A stretch of 64,000 nt of DNA from Microbacterium thalassium (GTDB lineage: Bacteria > Actinomycetota > Actinomycetes > Actinomycetales > Microbacteriaceae): the NCBI RefSeq assembly GCF_014208045.1, contig NZ_JACHML010000001.1:1364001-1428000 (forward strand), read 5' to 3'. Under the pieces are notes generated by a model. It did no database searches. It was not told the origin of the DNA and saw only the letters and a program-made list of their open reading frames with translations. Below, piece by piece: positions 45,037 to 61,034 of the stretch (positions within the stretch are counted from its first letter, which is position 1; each line of letters opens with the position of its first letter). Made by a program: the position numbers and the translations under genes.

Positions 45037-47205
45037 TCAGCCTCTGGTCTCGAGCAGGTCGGCGGTCGCCCGGAGGATCGACACGATCGCCGCCTCGCGG
45101 ACGTCTTCGGTCGTGCCCCGCACCGCGGGGAGCGCGCCGGGGGCGGCCGCGGGCGCCGACACGGTGGCGCCGCCGAGGAGCGGCAGGACCACGAGCGCCT
45201 CGTCGCCGGTGAGCACCGGGGTCTGGTCGCGGTCCGGACCGAGCGTGTCGAGGACGGCCGCCAGGAACGCCTTCGCGCTGATCGCCGGATCCGCCGTGAG
45301 CACGCCGAGCGCGGCCTGCGTGAAGACGCCGTGGCCGCCCTTCTCCCACGCGACCTCGTCGGGCTTGCAGGCGCTCACCAGCACCTCGCGGCGTGCCACC
45401 TCGGGGCGGTTCTTCGTGACGTTCGCAGCCCGGCCGGTCTCGGCCTCGAGCACCGACGCGCGCGCCGCGGCGGACACCGGATCCCCGCGGAACACGGCGC
45501 GCTCGGCCTCGTACCGGTCGATCGTGGGGCCGTCCAGCCGCACGAAGCGCGCGCGGCGCCCCGCGACCGGCTCGGGACCGTCCGCGCGGGCGGGCAGGCC
45601 CCTGCTCGCGGTTCCGGAGTGGCAGCAGTCGAACAGCAGCGTCACGGCGACGCCGTCGGGGATGACATCCCAGATCGGTGCGAGGTCGTCGTCGATGATG
45701 AGCTTGCCGTCGCGGAAGTCCACGGGGCACAGCGCCTCGTCGTAGGCGCCGAACGTCTCGGCGTCGTCCTCGTCGCCGTCCAGGTCCTTCACGAACGTGC
45801 CGTGGCCGGAGTACTGGATGACGAGGCTGTCGCCGGCCGTCGACGTCGCCACGGCGTCCAGCATCCGTGCCAGCACCGCCTCGCGGGTGGCGGCGCCGTC
45901 GACGATGACGTCGGTGTCGAAGCCCGCGGCGGTGAACCAGCGCTCCCAGTCGCGCGCGTCCGCTACGGCGCCCGACAGCGGGTCCGACGGATACGCGTCG
46001 ATGCCGATGCACAGTGCGCGGCGGGCGGGAGCCGCCCCGCGGGCGCCCGCGAGGGCGGGGGCGGGCAGGGGCGGGGGCACCGCGCGGCTCGCCCGGGCGA
46101 GCGGCTCGAAGGGTGTGACGCTGCCGGATCCGGTGACGCGGCGCGCGACGGACTCCATCGTTGGCGCGTCGTTGTCGAAGTCGCCGTGCGAGGTCGCGTT
46201 GGAGCTCGTGCGGGGACCGCCGGTGACCGGTCCGTAGACGAGCCGTTCGCTGCCCGCGCCGAGGTACCGCATCGTGTTGCCGGCGGCGCTCAGGTGCTTC
46301 TCCATGCCCAGGATCGCCGCGCCCCGCTCCGGCTCGAACGCGCGTGAGACGAGATACAGCAGAGATTTGCGGTACACGCCCACGCACGAGTCGTCCTGCT
46401 CGTGCTCGTCGTCCATCGTGAAGATCGACAGCTCCTTGATCGCCTGGCGCTTGGCGAGGGGCAGCAGCGTGGACTCGAACGTGTCGACGCGCACCGCCGG
46501 GGCGAGGAAGGTCACCGTCTCGAACTCGCGCAGGCGCGGCTTCGGGCCGCTCAGCGCCTTCGCGACGAAGTGCGAATGGAAGATGGAACCGGCGCTGTGG
46601 CCGATCGCGTGCAGCGAGACGTCGACCTCGTCGGTGGCGATCAGGGCGCTCAGTGCGTCGATGAGCACGTCTCCGCCGCCGCCGTCGAGCGAGGCCGCCG
46701 CGGCGTCGAGCTTCATCTCGTCCCAGATCCCCCGGCCGCCGAAGAGGCGCGCAGCCACCTCGATGACGCTGTCGGTGACGTCGAAGAACCCGCGCGCCCC
46801 GGTCGCGCGGCGTGCGATCGCGCCGCCGATGGACGTGAGCAGGCCGCTCTCCCACACCATGTGGATCGGGTAGACGCCGTTGGCCTTCCACCACTCGATC
46901 TGCTCGAAGGCGGTCTCGAAGCCCGACTCCTTGTCGACGAGGCCGCCGTGCGCCCAGATGACGACCGGCACGCGCGTGCCGGGGTGGTCGTCGACGAACT
47001 TCCGCAGGTCCTTCGCGACGAGGTTCTTCACGTCCTGCTCTGTGGTCGTGAACTCGGCGATGGAGCCCGGCCGGGCGACCGACTTGTCGGCCAGGCGCCC
47101 GTCCTTCATGTGGATGACGTGGCCGCGCATGCGGGCGAGCTGGGCGGGCGTGAGCGAGAAGCCGCCGCGGGTGGCGCCCGCGGGCTCCGTGGTCTCAGTG
47201 GACAT
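45037..47205 (-). CDS. Alpha/beta-hydrolase fused to a metacaspase (caspase C14 family) domain
   Basis: 722 residues with two enzymes. Residues about 70-310 look like an alpha/beta hydrolase: oxyanion region WAHGGL and nucleophile elbow GHSAGS (Ser204). Residues about 390-720 are a caspase-fold peptidase: QYSGHG (His468) and LLFDCCHSG (catalytic Cys528, with Cys527 beside it). DSCHSG is usual, so DCCHSG is a mild variant. Such proteases cut after a basic or acidic residue and often act in cell-death or immune responses. No signal peptide or membrane segment. The ATG has AGGAGG 4 nt upstream. It is 27 nt behind the CHAT gene. Confidence 0.88.
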   Translation of the reverse strand: MSTETTEPAGATRGGFSLTPAQLARMRGHVIHMKDGRLADKSVARPGSIAEFTTTEQDVKNLVAKDLRKFVDDHPGTRVPVVIWAHGGLVDKESGFETAFEQIEWWKANGVYPIHMVWESGLLTSIGGAIARRATGARGFFDVTDSVIEVAARLFGGRGIWDEMKLDAAAASLDGGGGDVLIDALSALIATDEVDVSLHAIGHSAGSIFHSHFVAKALSGPKPRLREFETVTFLAPAVRVDTFESTLLPLAKRQAIKELSIFTMDDEHEQDDSCVGVYRKSLLYLVSRAFEPERGAAILGMEKHLSAAGNTMRYLGAGSERLVYGPVTGGPRTSSNATSHGDFDNDAPTMESVARRVTGSGSVTPFEPLARASRAVPPPLPAPALAGARGAAPARRALCIGIDAYPSDPLSGAVADARDWERWFTAAGFDTDVIVDGAATREAVLARMLDAVATSTAGDSLVIQYSGHGTFVKDLDGDEDDAETFGAYDEALCPVDFRDGKLIIDDDLAPIWDVIPDGVAVTLLFDCCHSGTASRGLPARADGPEPVAGRRARFVRLDGPTIDRYEAERAVFRGDPVSAAARASVLEAETGRAANVTKNRPEVARREVLVSACKPDEVAWEKGGHGVFTQAALGVLTADPAISAKAFLAAVLDTLGPDRDQTPVLTGDEALVVLPLLGGATVSAPAAAPGALPAVRGTTEDVREAAIVSILRATADLLETRG

Positions 47206-47232
47206 GGTTCCTCCTGGTGCCTGGTGCGTATC

Positions 47233-49545
47233 TCATCCGGTGGTCAGTCGTGAGCGGGGGTCGGCGAACACGGCGAACGCCAGTGCGCTCGGGTCACGGG
47301 AGCCTCCCGCGGCCGAGCGCGCGACGGCCGTCGCCTCGCCGATCGTGAGGCGGTCGTCGAACACGGCCCGGTAGAACGTGCGCACGAACTGGGAGGCGAC
47401 GTCGTCGCGCACCGCCCAGCCGCAGCCGATGAACGCGCCCGCGCCGCCGTGCAGGAACGCCTCGGCGAAGCCTCCCAGACCCGGCCCGTCCGAGCGCAGC
47501 CGCCCGACGTCGCAGGCCGACAGGAACACCAGGGGAGCGGATGCCGGGGCCGCGCCGTCCAGGTCGGCCCGCGCGTCGGCGTCGGTGTAGGCGCCGGCAT
47601 GGTCGTCGTCATCGTCGTCGGTGAAGGACGCCAGCAGGAGCTCCTGGCTGCGTTCGTCGCGGTCGCGCCAGCGCCCGTGGCCGGCGAAGTGGAGCAGGTC
47701 GAAGTCGCCGCGGATGCGTCCGCTGAGATCCGCGCGGCGGGGGACGACGGCGGGGGTGAAGTCGACGTGCGCGCGGAGGTCGTCGAGCTCCTCGGCGGTG
47801 CGCGCGAGCCGGAAGAGCTGGTTGTCGTACTGCGGCGCCACCGCCAGCACGCGATCGGGACGGACGGTGATCGTCGCCGGGTGCGCGGTGTCGTAGACCC
47901 AGCGGGTCACGCCCACGTCGGCGAGGAATCGTGGCGTGTCCGTCGCCGGAGCGCCCGGTTCGTCGATCGTCACGATCTCCCACGGCAGGTCGATCTCGCC
48001 CGAGGTCTGCACGATGAGGCCCGTCAGATCGTCGCGACGTCGCCACAGCAGCTCGGCGATGTCGCCGCGCAGCAGCGCGCGGGTCATGACGCGTCCGATG
48101 TCGGCGATCTGCCGCGCCGCCTCGCGGGCCCTGCCCGCTTCGGGCTCCCTCTCGATCGCGGCGCGCACGCCGTCGAGGCGGCGGTAGATGCGGTCGATGA
48201 AGGCGACCTTGTCGCCGATGACCACCGATCGCTCGGCGCGCTCGCCGCCGACCACGAGCGCGATCCGCAGCGTCGAGCGCCCCGCGGCGATGGACTCGTC
48301 GACCCGCAGCGTCGGAAGTCCGGCGATGTCGGCCGCGGCGCCCCCGACGGGGGCCGTGACCTCGAGGTCCGCGGCGGCCGCATCGTCTGCGGTCGCGAGG
48401 ATCGGCGCCGTGATCCGCAGCGTTGCCAGGGGCAGCTCGACGGGCTCCTGGCGCACGATGACCGACACGTCGGCGCGGCCGACGTCGGTGGGGATCAGTC
48501 CGACGCGCACGACCGCCGGCCCGTCACCGGCGGGCGGAAGGCTGATGCGCCGCGCCGACCGGTGACCCGGCGCGAACCTCAGGCCGCGCGGGACGACGAC
48601 CAGGTCGACGGGGCGGCCCGGGTCGATCGGAATCCGCGCCTCGGCATGGGCCGCGCCGGGCGTGGCGGCGAGAGGGACGGGGGACAGGCGCACCGTGACG
48701 TCGATCCGCTCGCCGCGGACCAGCCGCCCCGGCATCTCGGCGTCGATGTGCGCCGAGACCGGCTCCGCGCGCCCCCCGTCGGGCTCGCGCGCCGCTTCCG
48801 CAGCCGTCCCGGGTTCGGGGGCCGGCCCCGGCGGAGCGGCCATGCGCGGCACTTCGCCACCGGCGATCCCGAACGGCGGCGCGGCGCGAGGGGCTCGGGG
48901 GCGAGGCGCACGGGGTGCGGCCATGCGCGGGACCGGCGGCGGCGCGGCCTCCTCGGCCGGTTCCGCCATCGCCTCCTCGACGGCCTCCTCGGCGCTCTCC
49001 CCGGCGGCGGTCTCGAGCTCGGACGGTCCGCCGCCGGAGTATCCGCCGCCGACGGCGTACCCCTCGCCGGCCGAGTATCCGCCGCCGGCGAATCCGCCGC
49101 CGCGGCCCGACTCCTCCTCGCGCGCGACCAGGGTGCCCGTGACGATCGCCCGCACGGCGTCGGCATCGGTGGCGCCTCCCGCCTCGCGGACGTACCGGTC
49201 GCGCTCGGCCGTGCTCGCGAACGCGAGCAGCACGACCGCGGCCCGGTGCCCGCGCCGGTGCGCCGGCACGTCGGCGACGATCGTCCCGGCCCGGCGCCGC
49301 GCGACGACGGCGAGCGCGCTTCCGTCCTCGAGGATGATCAGGGCCGCGCCGTACGGCGCCGCGGCCGGAACACGCGCCGAGACGCTGGCCCCACCGTGCT
49401 CCACCCACTCGATCAGGGTGGCGGCGACCAGGCGCCCGCCGCGGCGGGCGAGACGGGTCGCGGGACCCGCGGTGAGCGTGTCCGCCGCGCGCGCGGCGCC
49501 GGCGACCCGCACCTCGCGATCGTCCCCGCCCGACGGCGACGTCAT
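47233..49545 (-). CDS. CHAT-domain (caspase-HetF-like) protease with low-complexity linker
   Basis: 770 residues. The C-terminal CHAT domain (about 535-770) has LLHFAGHG (His623) and FLSACDVGR (Cys678), the His-Cys dyad of clan CD proteases. The N-terminal domain (1-140) is a small beta-rich region of unknown type. Residues 148-173 are Gly/Tyr-rich. Residues 195-250 are Pro/Ala-rich with PRMAAP twice. A middle beta-sandwich region (about 265-430) may be a recognition module. The ATG at 49545 has GAGGGGG 7 nt upstream. It starts a likely two-gene operon with the caspase-hydrolase gene. Confidence 0.88.
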   Translation of the reverse strand: MTSPSGGDDREVRVAGAARAADTLTAGPATRLARRGGRLVAATLIEWVEHGGASVSARVPAAAPYGAALIILEDGSALAVVARRRAGTIVADVPAHRRGHRAAVVLLAFASTAERDRYVREAGGATDADAVRAIVTGTLVAREEESGRGGGFAGGGYSAGEGYAVGGGYSGGGPSELETAAGESAEEAVEEAMAEPAEEAAPPPVPRMAAPRAPRPRAPRAAPPFGIAGGEVPRMAAPPGPAPEPGTAAEAAREPDGGRAEPVSAHIDAEMPGRLVRGERIDVTVRLSPVPLAATPGAAHAEARIPIDPGRPVDLVVVPRGLRFAPGHRSARRISLPPAGDGPAVVRVGLIPTDVGRADVSVIVRQEPVELPLATLRITAPILATADDAAAADLEVTAPVGGAAADIAGLPTLRVDESIAAGRSTLRIALVVGGERAERSVVIGDKVAFIDRIYRRLDGVRAAIEREPEAGRAREAARQIADIGRVMTRALLRGDIAELLWRRRDDLTGLIVQTSGEIDLPWEIVTIDEPGAPATDTPRFLADVGVTRWVYDTAHPATITVRPDRVLAVAPQYDNQLFRLARTAEELDDLRAHVDFTPAVVPRRADLSGRIRGDFDLLHFAGHGRWRDRDERSQELLLASFTDDDDDDHAGAYTDADARADLDGAAPASAPLVFLSACDVGRLRSDGPGLGGFAEAFLHGGAGAFIGCGWAVRDDVASQFVRTFYRAVFDDRLTIGEATAVARSAAGGSRDPSALAFAVFADPRSRLTTG

Positions 49546-49573
49546 GACCGAACCCCCTCGTCACGACCGAACC

Positions 49574-49591
49574 CGCGGGCCACCGCCCGCG
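49574..49591 (-). terminator. Hairpin between lipoprotein and CHAT genes
   Basis: CGCGGGC-CACC-GCCCGCG, 7-bp perfect stem. It could terminate the lipoprotein transcript or lie in the CHAT leader. TACACT on the minus strand (49615-49610) is a possible -10 box for CHAT. Confidence 0.4.
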
Positions 49592-49663
49592 ATACCCCGT
49601 TAGAGCGGAGTGTACGGATGCCTGATACGCCGCACCAGGGAGGTCGTGATCAGCCGGGGCCCG

Positions 49664-50251
49664 TCAGCCTGTCGACGGGTCGTACCACTTCGACTCGACG
49701 GTCACCGAGCCGTCCCAGTTCGTCTCCATCGTCGTGGTCGCGTTGTCGTTCGACCACGTCGTCGTGCCGTCCTGGACCGTCGGCTCCGATCCATACTGCT
49801 CGGTGTAGTGGTCGGACAGGTCCTCCGACTCGTTCCCGGGGTAGGTGTTCTGCTCGGTCGCCGACCGAGAGCCGTCGTTGTGGCTGGTGGCGTACGAATA
49901 CGGCTCCTCGGACGGGGGGATGTCGGCCGGCGGCGCGGGGTAGGTGTCCCAGTCGTCGCGGGCCTCCCGCATCCGCTCCTCCCAGTCCGACCCCGGCTCG
50001 TCCTCGCCGGAGTCGCCCTGGTCGCCGGATCCCTCGTCCCCCGAACCCTGGTCGCCGGATCCCGGGTCGCCGGAACCCGGGTCGCCGGACCCTTCGCTGG
50101 CCTCGTCCACGAACTCCTGCGCGCGGTCGATCATGTCGTTCAGATCGTCGAGGTCGTCGACGTCGCCGCACCCCGTCAGCACGAGGGACGCCGCGACCGC
50201 GATCGCGGCCAGACCTCCTCCGCGTTTCGCCGCTGTGTAGAACCCTGGCAT
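49664..50251 (-). CDS. Secreted lipoprotein with Gly-Ser-Asp repeats
   Basis: 195 residues. The signal peptide ends in lipobox LTGC (Cys28). A highly acidic segment (DVDDLDDLNDMIDRAQEF) precedes about five tandem units GSGDP/GSGDQ/GSGDE, then a Tyr/Trp/Asn-rich end. The repeats come from 15-bp DNA units near 50030-50100. The ATG at 50251 has GGAGG 5 nt upstream. It is upstream of the CHAT gene on the same strand, 118 nt away, so a link is possible but not strong. It is divergent from rpoB. Confidence 0.82.
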   Translation of the reverse strand: MPGFYTAAKRGGGLAAIAVAASLVLTGCGDVDDLDDLNDMIDRAQEFVDEASEGSGDPGSGDPGSGDQGSGDEGSGDQGDSGEDEPGSDWEERMREARDDWDTYPAPPADIPPSEEPYSYATSHNDGSRSATEQNTYPGNESEDLSDHYTEQYGSEPTVQDGTTTWSNDNATTTMETNWDGSVTVESKWYDPSTG

Positions 50252-50337
50252 GATGGCCTCCCCGCCCCTGGTGGCTCCGATCCCGCGCACTCCGTCCGGT
50301 TTATACCGCAGCGGATGCGAAGGGTCAAGAATCGGAC

Positions 50338-50366
50338 TGGACATGGCGCGTCGAGCGAACTATAGT
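50338..50366 (+). promoter_or_regulatory. rpoB-rpoC promoter (sigma-A type)
   Basis: TGGACA (50338-50343), 17 bp spacer, TATAGT (50361-50366). This is the best -35/-10 match in the window and fits a strong housekeeping promoter. Transcription should start near 50373, leaving an untranslated leader of about 158 nt. Confidence 0.75.
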
Positions 50367-50372
50367 TGCTAG

Positions 50373-50530
50373 TTGCGCTCGATGGATCCTCCCTGCCCTC
50401 ATATGGTGGTCGGCTGTGTCCGCATGTCCCCGCGTGTTCGCGGTGCGTGACGTGCGGCTTCGGAGGGGATCGAGCACTCCACCACGACAAGGAAACGAGC
50501 CCCCGATCCGGGCCCATGGAGGTTATCCCC
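50373..50530 (+). other. Long 5' leader of rpoB
   Basis: About 158 nt untranslated. It contains a hairpin CCGCG-TGTT-CGCGG (50430-50443). A longer-range pairing of GCTCGAT...CCTCC with GGAGG...ATCGAGC is possible. The ribosome-binding site GGAGGT (50518-50523) precedes the TTG start by 7 nt. The short ATG-led frame at 50516 is not a better start. Confidence 0.55.
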
Positions 50531-54025
<3,495 letters not shown>

Positions 54026-54074
54026 TCCGCGACCGGCAACCGACTCAGACTGAATTTTCGACACAGGAGAACTA

Positions 54075-57947
<3,873 letters not shown>

Positions 57948-57967
57948 TCCCCGGCGAGTAGGTGAGC

Positions 57968-57998
57968 GAAGGGCCCCGGCATCACGCCGGGGCCCTTC
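57968..57998 (+). terminator. rpoC terminator hairpin
   Basis: Perfect 13-bp stem, starting GAAGGGCCCCGGC, with loop ATCAC, 20 nt after the rpoC stop. There is no U-run, as usual here. Confidence 0.85.
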
Positions 57999-58121
57999 GT
58001 CGTTCCCGCGTCGGCGAACGCCGCACCCGGCCGACGGTTCCCGCGTGCGGTCCGGCGCGACCGCTGCGCGCCCTACGGGGCCCCGGCGACTCGCCGCCTA
58101 CCGTGGAGACGGGAGGTGGGG

Positions 58122-58736
58122 ATGGCCCGGACGGGGGGACGCAACATGTGGATCGCGGTGCCCGCGACCACGGTCTCCCTCGCCGTCGTCGCCGCCCTGG
58201 TGTGGCTCGCCCTGCCGATGGTGCCCGTCGCGTGGGACTGGGTGGGGCAGACGCTGCGCGATGCGACGCTGCGGGCGCAGGAGACCGGCGACGAGGAGCC
58301 GGTCGCGGGGAGTCTCGATCTGGACGCCCTGGACTGCCGCGACCTCTATCCCGAGAACCTGTGGGCGGAGCTGACGTGGACGGCCGACGTGTCCCTCGCC
58401 CAGGACCACTCGCCGCCGCCGACGGCCGCCGCCGGGCTCGCCGAGGAGGTGTCGGCCGACGTCGCGGTGACGTGCACGTGGACGCGCGGCGCGGGCGGGT
58501 CGATCGTCACGACGCTCGCCGAGGTCGACGGGGACGCCGAGACGGTCGTGCAGGACGCGCTTCGCGCCGAGGGGTTTTCGTGCAACGTCCGGGAGGGCGT
58601 GCTCGACTGCGCGCGGCTCACCGGGCGCGTGCGCGAGGAGCACACCCTCAGCGGGCGCCTGTGGCTGGTGAGCCTCGAGTCCGGCTGGCAGCCCGCCGGC
58701 TACGGCGACCGCCTCGACGCGTGGCTGTTCGGCTGA
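58122..58736 (+). CDS. Membrane-anchored secreted protein of unknown function
   Basis: 204 residues. After a short basic start comes one signal-anchor helix (VSLAVVAALVWLALPMV) and an extracytoplasmic domain with paired cysteines (DALDCRD, VTCTWTRG, FSCNVREGVLDC). ATG at 58122 with GGGAGGT 4 nt upstream; TACCGT (58099-58104) is a probable -10 box that leaves only about 11 nt of leader. It is convergent with the lipoprotein gene, stops 1 nt apart. Confidence 0.75.
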   Translation: MARTGGRNMWIAVPATTVSLAVVAALVWLALPMVPVAWDWVGQTLRDATLRAQETGDEEPVAGSLDLDALDCRDLYPENLWAELTWTADVSLAQDHSPPPTAAAGLAEEVSADVAVTCTWTRGAGGSIVTTLAEVDGDAETVVQDALRAEGFSCNVREGVLDCARLTGRVREEHTLSGRLWLVSLESGWQPAGYGDRLDAWLFG

Positions 58737-58737
58737 C

Positions 58738-59337
58738 TCAGCCCCAGATGCCGGCCACGATCGCGTCGGTGTAGCCCGACGGCGCCAGGTTCGAGTACCG
58801 CGTGTCGATCAGCACGTCGTCGCGCCAGAACAGCGTCCGGCCGTCGGTCACGGGATACGTGCTGTTCTTCCAGGTCTTCTCGCACCGCGTTCCGCCCGAC
58901 GGCGTGTAGCACGTGTAGTCCTCCTCGTCGACGAGCTCGTTGAGCATGTCGAGCGCGGGACCCCGCGACATCCAGCTGATCGTCGTCGTGAGCCCGGTCG
59001 TGTCGGCGGCCGGATCGCCCCAGATGCAGATCAGGCTCCCGTCGGGCTGCGCGCCGGAGTCGCCGAAGGCGGGGTCGTTGAGGGGGATGTCCTCGAGCTG
59101 CGCCAGGACGTCGTCGTCGAGGATCACCCGGCAGTCCGTCGGGATGCGCACCGACGGGGTGGGGGAGGCCGTCGGGTCCGCCGACGTCGTCGCGATCGGG
59201 ATCGGGGTCGGCGTCGCGTCGACGGTGGCGGTCGGCGTCGTCGCGACGACCTCGGCCGGAGCGCACCCCGACAGGGCGGATGCGGCGAGCAGGACGGACG
59301 CGGCGGCGAGCGCGACGCGGACACGGGGGACGGGCAT
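58738..59337 (-). CDS. Secreted lipoprotein of unknown function
   Basis: 199 residues. Signal peptide with lipobox LSGC, Cys25, a Thr/Pro linker (TPTPIPIATT), and a mature domain with CRVILDDDVLAQL, LICIWGDPAADTTGLTTTISW and a Cys pair near YTCYTPSGGTRCEKTW. This resembles DUF3558-like sensor lipoproteins loosely. The start ATG at 59337. It is convergent with the 58122 gene, and both share the cysteine-pair layout with the 10326 lipoprotein. Confidence 0.78.
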   Translation of the reverse strand: MPVPRVRVALAAASVLLAASALSGCAPAEVVATTPTATVDATPTPIPIATTSADPTASPTPSVRIPTDCRVILDDDVLAQLEDIPLNDPAFGDSGAQPDGSLICIWGDPAADTTGLTTTISWMSRGPALDMLNELVDEEDYTCYTPSGGTRCEKTWKNSTYPVTDGRTLFWRDDVLIDTRYSNLAPSGYTDAIVAGIWG

Positions 59338-59474
59338 GGCCCCAGGCTATGGCGGCGCCGGCGGGCGCGGCCCGCGCCGCGCCCGCGATTCCCGGCACGC
59401 CTGCGCGGCGCGGGCCGCGCCGGACGCTACCCTCGCTCGTGCGGGGAACGGCCCCGCGTGAGGAGCGCACCCCG

Positions 59475-60494
59475 ATGAGTGATCCCAAGTCGACGTACGG
59501 CGAGCCGGTCGAGGAGCCCACGCCGGTGGACGACGTCGTCGGGACGGCCAACGAGGGACTCGCCGAGGCGGAGGCCGCCCGGACCGAGTCGCAGCCCGGG
59601 GCCGGCGCTGACGAGACCGCCCCGGCGCCCGAGCCCGCGGACGCCGCTGCGTCGACAGTCGACGCCCCCGAGCCCGAGCCCGCTTCGACCCCCGACGAGT
59701 GGGACGCCGCCTACGCGGCATCCGCCGGCGGCGAGGCGCCCCCCGCCGCGCCCGCGGCCGAGCCCGAGCCTGCCGCCGAGGCGGAGCCCGCGCCTGCGGC
59801 GGCGCCCGAGAGCGAGCCCGTCGCCCAGGCGCAGCCGGAGCCGGTCGCCGCCCCCGTGGACGAGACGGTGGCCATGCCGCCGAGCGAGCCCGCCGCCGAC
59901 CAGGCGTACGCGGTCCCGGTGGGTCAGCAGGCCATCTTCGTTCAGGCGCCCGAAGCGCCCCGCCCGCGCGGCAACCGCGCCGCGGCCGGGGCGATCGGCC
60001 TCCTGGCGGCGTTGTCGTTCGCGCTGCTGTACCTCGGCGCCTGGCTGGGACTGAGGCTGGTCACCGGAGAGGTCGACGCGGCGAACGCGGGGGAGGCGGT
60101 CGTCGAGGCCCTGGGCACGTGGACCCTCTGGACGCCGATCGTCGTGTTCTACCTCGCGTTCTGGCTGCTGGGCGCCATCATCAACCGCGGGCGGTGGGGT
60201 GCGTGGGTGATCTTCGGCCTGCTCGTCGGCGTCGCCGCGTACGGCGGCCACCTCCTCGGCGTGCTCTTCCAGGCGCCGTTCTGGATGCTCACGGCATCGG
60301 AGGGCGCAGCGCTCCTGCAGGACGAGCTGTTCGCCCCCTCGGCCATCGCCGCGCTGGTGATCGGCCGCGAGCTGACGATCTGGTTCGGCGCGTGGGCCGC
60401 TTCGCGCGGCAAGCGCGTCACCGAGCTGAACGTCGAGGCCCAGCGCGAGTACGAGCGCACGCTCGAGGCGGGGCCGCAGCTGGTCCGGCAGTGA
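59475..60494 (+). CDS. Membrane protein with long acidic disordered N-terminus
   Basis: 339 residues. Residues 1-160 are Pro/Ala/Glu-rich and disordered, with repeated EP/AP units. From about 170, four to five membrane segments follow (AIGLLAALSFALLYLGAWLGL, WTPIVVFYLAFWLLGAII, AWVIFGLLVGVAAYGGHLLG). GAGGAG (59459-59464) is a 10-nt-spaced ribosome-binding site for the ATG at 59475; an in-frame GTG at 59439, 5 nt after TACCCT, is an alternative leaderless start. It is coupled to the next gene through TGATG. No family is recognised. Confidence 0.75.
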   Translation: MSDPKSTYGEPVEEPTPVDDVVGTANEGLAEAEAARTESQPGAGADETAPAPEPADAAASTVDAPEPEPASTPDEWDAAYAASAGGEAPPAAPAAEPEPAAEAEPAPAAAPESEPVAQAQPEPVAAPVDETVAMPPSEPAADQAYAVPVGQQAIFVQAPEAPRPRGNRAAAGAIGLLAALSFALLYLGAWLGLRLVTGEVDAANAGEAVVEALGTWTLWTPIVVFYLAFWLLGAIINRGRWGAWVIFGLLVGVAAYGGHLLGVLFQAPFWMLTASEGAALLQDELFAPSAIAALVIGRELTIWFGAWAASRGKRVTELNVEAQREYERTLEAGPQLVRQ

Positions 60495-60982
60495 TGACGG
60501 GCGGACCCGGCGGCGGCGCCTCCGGGTCCGTGAGCCCGGCGCAGGCGATCGCCTTCGCGTCGGTCGCCTTCGTCGCGCTGCTCATCGCCGGCCTCGGCCT
60601 GACGAGCCTCGCTCTCGACGCCGACGTCGTCGCCACGCCGGGGCTCGGGCTCGCGCCGGGCGTCGCCGGCACGACGGCCGCGACGGCGGCTTTCGTGCTC
60701 GGGCTGTGGGCCGGGGTCCGTCTGCCGCGCCCGTCCTACTGGGCGGCGGCATGGTGCGCGCTCGGCGCGTATCTGGGCTACCTCGTCGGCGTCTGGCTGG
60801 GCGCGGCGATCGCGGGGGCGGGCCCGGCGGCAGCCGTCGGCGCGGCCGGCGACGTGGCGGTGTCGTGGTTCGGAGCGGTCGTGGCCGGGACCGGCCTGGT
60901 GTGCGGCTGGGGCGGGATCGCGCTGGTGCGCACGCGCTCCGAGCGACCCCGCTGGCCGTGGGAGCATGACGAAGACGAGTGA
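60494..60982 (+). CDS. Small membrane protein of unknown function
   Basis: 162 residues. ATG at 60494 shares a base with the stop of the previous gene (TGATG). About four Ala/Gly-rich membrane helices (AIAFASVAFVALLIAGLGL, GLAPGVAGTTAATAAFVLGLW, ALGAYLGYLVGVWLGAAIAG, VVAGTGLVCGWGGIALV) are followed by a short charged tail. It most likely works with the preceding membrane protein. Confidence 0.72.
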   Translation: MTGGPGGGASGSVSPAQAIAFASVAFVALLIAGLGLTSLALDADVVATPGLGLAPGVAGTTAATAAFVLGLWAGVRLPRPSYWAAAWCALGAYLGYLVGVWLGAAIAGAGPAAAVGAAGDVAVSWFGAVVAGTGLVCGWGGIALVRTRSERPRWPWEHDEDE

Positions 60983-61022
60983 TCCTCCGCCCGTCATCCC
61001 GCGGCATCCGGCGTGTCGGGGG

Positions 61023-61028
61023 TACCGT
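61023..61028 (+). promoter_or_regulatory. TACCGT -10 box, leaderless promoter
   Basis: TACCGT ends 6 nt before the GTG at 61035; no Shine-Dalgarno is present. Confidence 0.5.
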
Positions 61029-61034
61029 TGAACG

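Noticed and set aside
59439..59475. GTG at 59439 as leaderless start of the 59475 gene
   Set aside because: Spacing from TACCCT is 5 nt instead of 6-7 and a GAGGAG site serves the ATG at 59475; retained only as an alternative in the feature note.
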